Of a DNA stretch of 64,000 nucleotides, positions 58,841-64,000 are shown piece after piece. The position numbers and the translations under genes are program-made. How positions within the stretch are numbered: the first letter of the stretch is position 1; every line of letters begins with the position of its first letter. Where the stretch lies: the NCBI GenBank assembly GCA_003439945.1, contig QVRM01001033.1:92001-156000 (forward strand). The letters are read 5' to 3'. The DNA comes from Dermanyssus gallinae (taxonomy: Eukaryota; Arthropoda; Arachnida; Mesostigmata; Dermanyssidae). The notes under the pieces were generated by a model. The model saw only the letters and a list, made by a program, of their open reading frames with translations. It had not been told where the DNA came from and made no database searches.

Positions 58841-59453
58841 TCTCTATACAACAAAACTCTCCGTGCAAAACTCTTCAGCGTGGTATCATTATGTTCGCGC
58901 GTCGGCCGGCACAAATAACCCTACATGATTTGTTTAAGGATGTTATTTTTGTTGTTGATGCTAATGACAGCTGTGTTAACTGTTGTTGTTGTCGTTGTTG
59001 TTGCCTGTGCTGCAATGTGGTTGCGACTGTTTGAGGTAGTTCTGCTGTTTTGTAGATCTCTATCACTGCTGCTGCTGTCGAAAGAGCTGCCAATTTTAAA
59101 CATGTATGTATATTATTCCCACAATAGCAGCCATATTAGTCTGTTTGCCTTAAGAGCGTTGTCTCTCGCATTTTCTGCCTGAGGATTGGGAGCCGGTTCA
59201 CTCCCAAAAGCTGGATACAAAATTCTACCGTTGGTCATTACGGTAAGGTGCGCAAAAATCCGTCGCAGACCACACAAAATGAACGCCTAATAACGTGAAC
59301 GTCCATGAGAGTTAAGCAGGCCTAGAGGCTGACTTTAGGAAAAACTCAGTTTTTAGTCAAATCGCAAGTGTCTAATAGATATTGAATGCAAAATGATCGA
59401 TTCATTTATCCATATGTGATTTAATTTGATTGTTGCATTAATTTTTAGTTACA

Positions 59454-59459
59454 TTTATT
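59454..59459 (-). promoter_or_regulatory. Candidate polyadenylation signal for the homeobox gene
   Basis: AATAAA on the minus strand about 700 bases past the stop at 60153. It is one of the first canonical hexamers downstream; use is inference. Confidence 0.2.
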
Positions 59460-60152
59460 CGAGATCCTGGGAAGATGAAATTACCTGGACAGGCTTAGTC
59501 AAACTAATCTCAGCTTCCGTACAGTAAACAGGCGACCAAACTCTCAGATATATGTATAGAGGTGTCTAGGTGTGTGTTACTGGTCTCTTTATATTCACCT
59601 GTCCTATACGTACTTACAAGCACCACAAGTACTGCATTGAGATTCTGTTAACAAAAAATGTCAGATACGCTGAGGAAAATACCCTCGTCGATTACCGTCC
59701 CAGCAGTTAACTCTAAATTCGCCGTCCTGGAGTGCCTTTCCAAGTTGCCCGAACTCGGCAAAAAGCTGCATATTACAATATTGGCGCTCTAATAAATATT
59801 GTTACACTGAATCTAATATATAAATATGTAGATCCCCACCAAAAGAATGCCCAGTTCCTAAATATGCCAACCTACAACGTCACTTCCGGCTGAGCTTTAC
59901 GGCACTACCCTAAATGAATCTATAAAACGAATGAAACGATGTATCTAAATAAATATCTACAATTATATGCAAAACTCTACTCTTGTTTGACACAGGTTGA
60001 TCATTAAATATACATTAACGTCAAATTCAAAACTAAAATCACCTTTCGAGCTTCAACATGACCGGCCACCTATTATATATATATGTGTGTGTGTACAGAT
60101 GTGTCTATATAACTTTCTAAAGTTTGATTGAACAACGAGATACACTATTGGG

Positions 60153-60206
60153 TCAATTGTGATTAGCTTTCTCCCGCTGCCGCTTGTTCTGGAACCATAT
60201 ATACAC
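60153..60206 (-). CDS. Homeobox gene, terminal coding exon (recognition helix)
   Basis: On the minus strand the acceptor CGTTTCGTTTTTACAG is followed by an 18-codon frame: VYIWFQNKRQREKANHN and TGA. W48, F49, Q50, N51 and R53 of a homeodomain recognition helix are all present; this helix reads DNA in the major groove, so the product is a nuclear transcription factor. The exon starts exactly at position 45, in phase 0, and its mate at 62714 ends with Gln-44 in phase 0. The protein stops within about one residue of the end of the homeodomain, so there is no C-terminal tail. Lys-52, Gln-54 and the QRE(K) end are unusual; K-R after N51 recalls Islet, and RQR(E/D) recalls SIX, but Gln-50 and Ile-47 fit neither fully. 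Class not assigned. Confidence 0.85.
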   Translation of the reverse strand: MYIWFQNKRQREKANHN

Positions 60207-60428
60207 CTGTAAAAACGAAACGTAGATTCATGTTTTGTTACTATAATATTAGAGTAAACAGTGGCGACAGCAACAGTAACCAACTACATATATTGCCATT
60301 CGATGTTTATTAGACAAAATTCTAGTTAAAAATCCGCACAAGTTGCATAGTAAAAAGAAGGAAAATATAAAAAATGGAAATGATATACAATATATGTCAA
60401 AATACTGTAGTGCCGTTACTTAGACCGA

Positions 60429-60463
<35 letters not shown>

Positions 60464-62713
60464 GAACAAGTCCCAATACCTAAAATGATATACAAGGAGT
60501 GTCCAAATGATGAGGTATTTAACGTCCTGACAATGAAACCAGTTGAAATTTGAATATGCCGCCTTGGGATAACGTAGTGAGGCATCTTTAGATACGAATG
60601 GAGTGTCCGGCGTGGTTTTTCGTATACGCGGGCGCCTTCGCATAACGGAAAATTGCAGGCAGTTGTGTGTCCCGTTTAATTTATGCGACAGTGCGCGCCA
60701 GAACATTATCTTATTCCCATTGAAAAAATCGACGGTGGAAGCGAGGTATTATGAGATTTTTAACTCGTCGACAAGGTGAACGACCTGATGAGAGGTGATC
60801 GGCGTGTCACAATGCGAATGTTGGCAGTGTGGACAATTGTGCACGATAGGTCCTATTCATGTCAACACCTGTTCCGGTATCATAAAAAGCCCGCTTCTTT
60901 GGGACGGGTAGTAATCAGTGACGAGAGTTGATGCCATGCAATGGAAGCATGCATCGTCACCTCCTCCTAAAAATTAAAAGCGGTGCCCTCAGCAGACAAG
61001 GTGATGTTCACCGTCTCTTTCGACATCTGTGGTCTGATACTCATCCCATACGAGTACAGAAAAAGCATTAACAATAACGTGTACTGTGAGACACTCCGCA
61101 GCCTACGCAACTTCATCAGGAGCAAAGGGCCTGCACACGGAACGTGTGATTCCGCTCCACGATAAAATTATCCGCTAAAAACTTCTTAAAGAGAGATGCT
61201 TTAATTCGGATAACGAACTAAAGAACACAATAGAAAACTGGCTCTTGTCACAGTCACAGGAATTCTGGGAACAGACAGTCCTTCGGCTCGCAAAACAGTG
61301 CGATAATCTTGCTCAGGCTTCTGGCGAATTCTTTGGAAACGGCTTTTAAATACCCACAGTGTCGTTCGTACCTTTTCATTTGAACGCTCGATGTTCAATC
61401 ATCAAACCCCAGAACGCATATGTTTCTTATATGTGTGTATTTGCTACCTGGCATTTCGCATTGGTATTGGATCCAAAACGTACTGCGTTGAACTGGAACT
61501 TCTAACCAACATTGAAGAGAGGCTCGTCCACAGATTTTCTTGAATCTGAGATTATTTAATAACTTGCTAGCTTATCGCGATTTGCATCAAACAATTTATC
61601 TTAAGTCTATCATATATGACTTATTACGACATTTTATTTATTTACACACATGTCGAAAACGTACTTGGTATTTGGCCATACTATTTGGTATTTTGAATTT
61701 GCCAGCTTGACGTAATACAAAACTCAGATTACTCACTTTCAGAGGTATCACAAATAGATGACAAGCAATGGGCGTAAAAAGAGATGTTTACTTATAATAA
61801 TTTTAAGAAAGCACCTGATTCAGTCTACGAATATGTCTCTATTAAGTACAGCCCTGCTAAAGTATTAGCTAAGAGCCAACCAAATATTGGAACATCACTC
61901 TACCGGCGAGACATTAAATAGCGAAAATACTATTATGTTTAAGATGTGTCACACATGGTTAGAAGCGCGAATCGCTAGAGCATCAGCGACTTTTTTCTTG
62001 ATGTTTATTTAAAAAAATGGTCAATTAAATCAATATAATAAATGGGTCACCGTATATAGACCCCAGGTAATCAGCATCGATTAGGAACAATTCTTATGAT
62101 ATTAGTTACTTTGCTTTATAGTTTGGCCAAAGAAGGTCGACTAGTATTCTCAGTATTAAAAAAGCACACAATTTTCCCCGAATAGGACGGCACATTATCC
62201 CGATCAGAGCTTAAACATTCGTACAAGCTATCGTCCCAAAATGACCGAAGCTAGGTATATTCATAGAAAACGGTAATGTATAACGCTGTTTCACTAAGCC
62301 ATCAAATAGCTCACAATATTATCATCATCGATTAAATACTGAACACGTGAGTGGTTTCTATGAAATCATTTAAACTATCCCCTCGCTTATTAAAAACTAT
62401 TGTAAAAACCGTTTTTTAAATGTTTTGCTTTTAAATGACGCAATGAGCGAATCGATTAGAAATTAAAGTAATTGCTACTATGACTATTTTTGTAGTGGTT
62501 TGCTATGATTACTTGTACTTCTGGCTTGAAATATGAATTTATCTAAAAATATAAATATGCGAGACAAATCTGCCTATATACAACTACGAAATTCCAGTTT
62601 TGCCACCGATGCTGTGAGGAACACACATATATAATATAGAGTAAGTATATGACACATTAAGCAGCCAAACATCAGAATAAATATATCTTAATACTTAATT
62701 CATGGCGCCTCAC
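60207..62713 (-). other. Intron at homeodomain position 44/45
   Basis: Donor CAG/GTGAGG and acceptor TTTTTACAG/G on the minus strand, 2507 bp, phase 0. It contains a TA array (60431-60460) and a decayed mariner (60494-61390); the rest (61391-62713) is AT-rich with nothing recognised. Confidence 0.8.
60494..61390 (+). pseudogene. Mariner fossil, family 2, inside the homeobox intron
   Basis: Left end GTGTCCAAATGATGAGGTAT and right end CGTACCTTTTCATTTGAACG are inverted repeats of the type seen on the MITE at 39832. Inside, in broken frames: QHLFRYHKKPASLGRVVISD with the first catalytic D in an SDE context (60863-60926), QWKHASSPPPKN (60939), KVMFTVSFDICGLILIPYEY and SINNNVYCETLRSLRNF (61000-61122), and a C-terminal block (FNSDNELKNT, QEFWEQTVLRL, ~61200-61310). 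The HHDNAP motif is destroyed and several frameshifts occur. About 0.9 kb, shorter than active mariners, so internally deleted. Confidence 0.83.
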
Positions 62714-62786
62714 CTGCTTGCCTGTCTTCTCTTTGAGCTCCTTAGCAATATTAATGCACATTTCTCGCGTGGCATACCGATCCATC
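62714..62786 (-). CDS. Homeobox gene, internal exon (helix 2)
   Basis: On the minus strand the acceptor CTGTTTATTTTTAG precedes a 73-base exon ending CAG before a GTGAGG donor. After one base completing a split codon it encodes MDRYATREMCINIAKELKEK and then TGKQ. Spliced to the exon at 60206 this gives ...GKQ-VYIWFQNKR, i.e. homeodomain residues from about 22 on: Y25, A35, L38 and Q44 are in the expected places. Between A35 and the Gln before the splice there are 11 residues counting both ends, where Antp-class homeodomains have 10, so the turn before helix 3 appears to carry one extra residue. The exon for residues 1-21 was not found in 62787-64000 and probably lies beyond the window. Confidence 0.85.
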
Positions 62787-64000
62787 CTAAAAATAAACAG
62801 CACGTGTGAACTTTTTAGTATAAATGCAGTCATGTTGGTAGAGAGAGGTATTTTTAAAGGAAAAGCAACTCGCCCGAAAAAACGACACATACGTGAATAT
62901 GTGTGAGAATGAGCGTACAACGCATAATTCTGGGCAACATACCGCCACTTACAGTCCATACTTACTTTCAAGTTAAACTAAATAACCCACAGAGAGGGGC
63001 ACATGTTTAGGAGCTAAATATAAGGGACATAAATTGTTGGTTAAAAAAGAACACTTTTGATTAGGGAAACTAGGGCCTTGATTAGGGGACCACTTTGAGG
63101 TGGCAACGTAAACAATGACGGAGATTAATTTTAATGGATACTTGACCACACGCCAGACAAAAAAATATTGTTGGCCTGTGTGCGCAAAACAGAATTCACT
63201 TTCGTAACCCGAATTAACGGAAGTAACTGAAGGTAAGCCGTTGGAGCAGTGATAAAGTTGATTCACATCGTAACGTAATTAATGGAATGCTTTCAAGAGA
63301 GCCTTTCCAGAAACGTGTTCGGCACACCTCAACATTTCCTGGTTGATAATTGCATGTAAGTATCCGCACAGCAGAGTGTAATGCCACTGAAGGCTGAAGG
63401 GATACCGGTTTTTGCGTAACCATGGATCCGCTGAAGAAATTTCTACTTAAACTCTTTGCTTTGCAGCGACAAATTTGAGCCGTCGGACAATGATTGTCTA
63501 AGTTCATCAATTTGTATAAGACTAGTCTGTGACTAACTCAATCGGAGGCACGTTGCGGTAAAAAACATGTCTACAATAGAAGAGTTTGTGTAAGTTTATA
63601 TGCATAGCCAAGTATGTGTCATTGACTACGTGCATGTAGACCGGATCGTTTACTAACAGGTAAGTCTCATGTTCTACATAATCGAGCTGACTGTTGTCTT
63701 TTATAAAAGCACACACGTGCGCGACAAGAATTAGTCTAAGGCACTTCAAATAACTGAGCAAAAGACCACAGATGAGCAGTTTGCGCAACGTCCGTCTTGT
63801 AGCCTTTTTGTGCATAAACGTTATTTTGATTCATTCAAGATATTCCGGGACCACCTGTATTAGTCAAAAAATCTGTCAAAGAAGTTGTAGCTCACTGGCG
63901 CAGGGCAGAATGTATCTTGACATGGACTACTATAAATAGATACTTGGAATTTTGCGAGTGAACCGTGTGGTGGGAATTGATAGCGAGTCGAAGAACAATT
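62787..64000. other. Probable intron or upstream DNA of the homeobox gene
   Basis: No exon with the homeodomain N-terminal arm and helix 1 was seen on the minus strand. A 97-codon minus frame with a true ATG at 63815 (MHKKATRRTLRKLLICGLLL...) has a hydrophobic start but no recognisable domain. A TACTAACAG/GTAAGT overlap at 63651-63665 on the plus strand mimics splice signals but has no open exon. Confidence 0.45.

Noticed and set aside
62787..62971. Read-through of the homeobox exon into upstream sequence without an intron
   Set aside because: The upstream reading (SSHVLFIFR) lacks the conserved L16 and E17 of helix 1, whereas an excellent acceptor (TTTATTTTTAG) sits at the exon edge.
63640..63670. 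Plus-strand exon ending TACTAACAG/GTAAGT
   Set aside because: All three plus-strand frames leading to the donor carry stops within the short upstream interval; an overlap of branch-point-like and donor-like sequence by chance.

Overview
This window is metazoan nuclear DNA. There are no operons, no closely packed ORFs and no functional RNA genes that I can see. It holds long simple-sequence arrays and many decayed transposons: non-LTR retrotransposons, mariner elements, MITEs and two tRNA-derived SINE families. The mix (a mariner with an almost intact DD34D transposase, CR1/L2-like and other non-LTR fragments, tRNA SINEs) suggests an arthropod. A chelicerate or mite is possible, but this is inference; the sequence does not identify the species.

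The clearest host-gene content is two short exons on the minus strand near the right end (62714-62786 and 60153-60206). Spliced together in phase 0 they encode residues ~22-60 of a homeodomain, with the intron exactly between the Gln and Val of positions 44/45, a classic homeobox intron site. The first part of the homeodomain is not found in the window and is presumably upstream, beyond base 64000 of this gene's minus-strand orientation. A decayed mariner sits inside the 2.5 kb intron.

Layout. 1-780: minus-strand fossil of a non-LTR retrotransposon. ~1.3-11 kb and 13.9-22.7 kb: GC-richer DNA dominated by triplet tracts (CAA/CAG and GTT/GCT), pyrimidine runs and tetranucleotides. These give long but meaningless open frames; a few non-repetitive open frames (7642-8019, 8956-9203) are listed as weak candidates. 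22.7-42.9 kb: more AT-rich, with long (TA)n arrays, SINEs, a MITE family and several transposon relics. 42995-44367: a mariner with intact terminal repeats and catalytic triad but a one-base frameshift. 48120-51800: a nested pair, one non-LTR element inserted inside another retroelement with a 9-bp target duplication. 54.4-55.7 kb: another non-LTR fossil. 56.9-57.1 kb: a possible terminal exon of unknown identity. 60.1-62.8 kb: the homeobox exons.

There is no evidence of genes working together here. The window reads as a gene-poor region that hosts transposons, with the end of a homeobox transcription-factor gene at its right side. Many mobile elements lie next to or inside (TA)n arrays, as expected for TA-targeting mariner elements.
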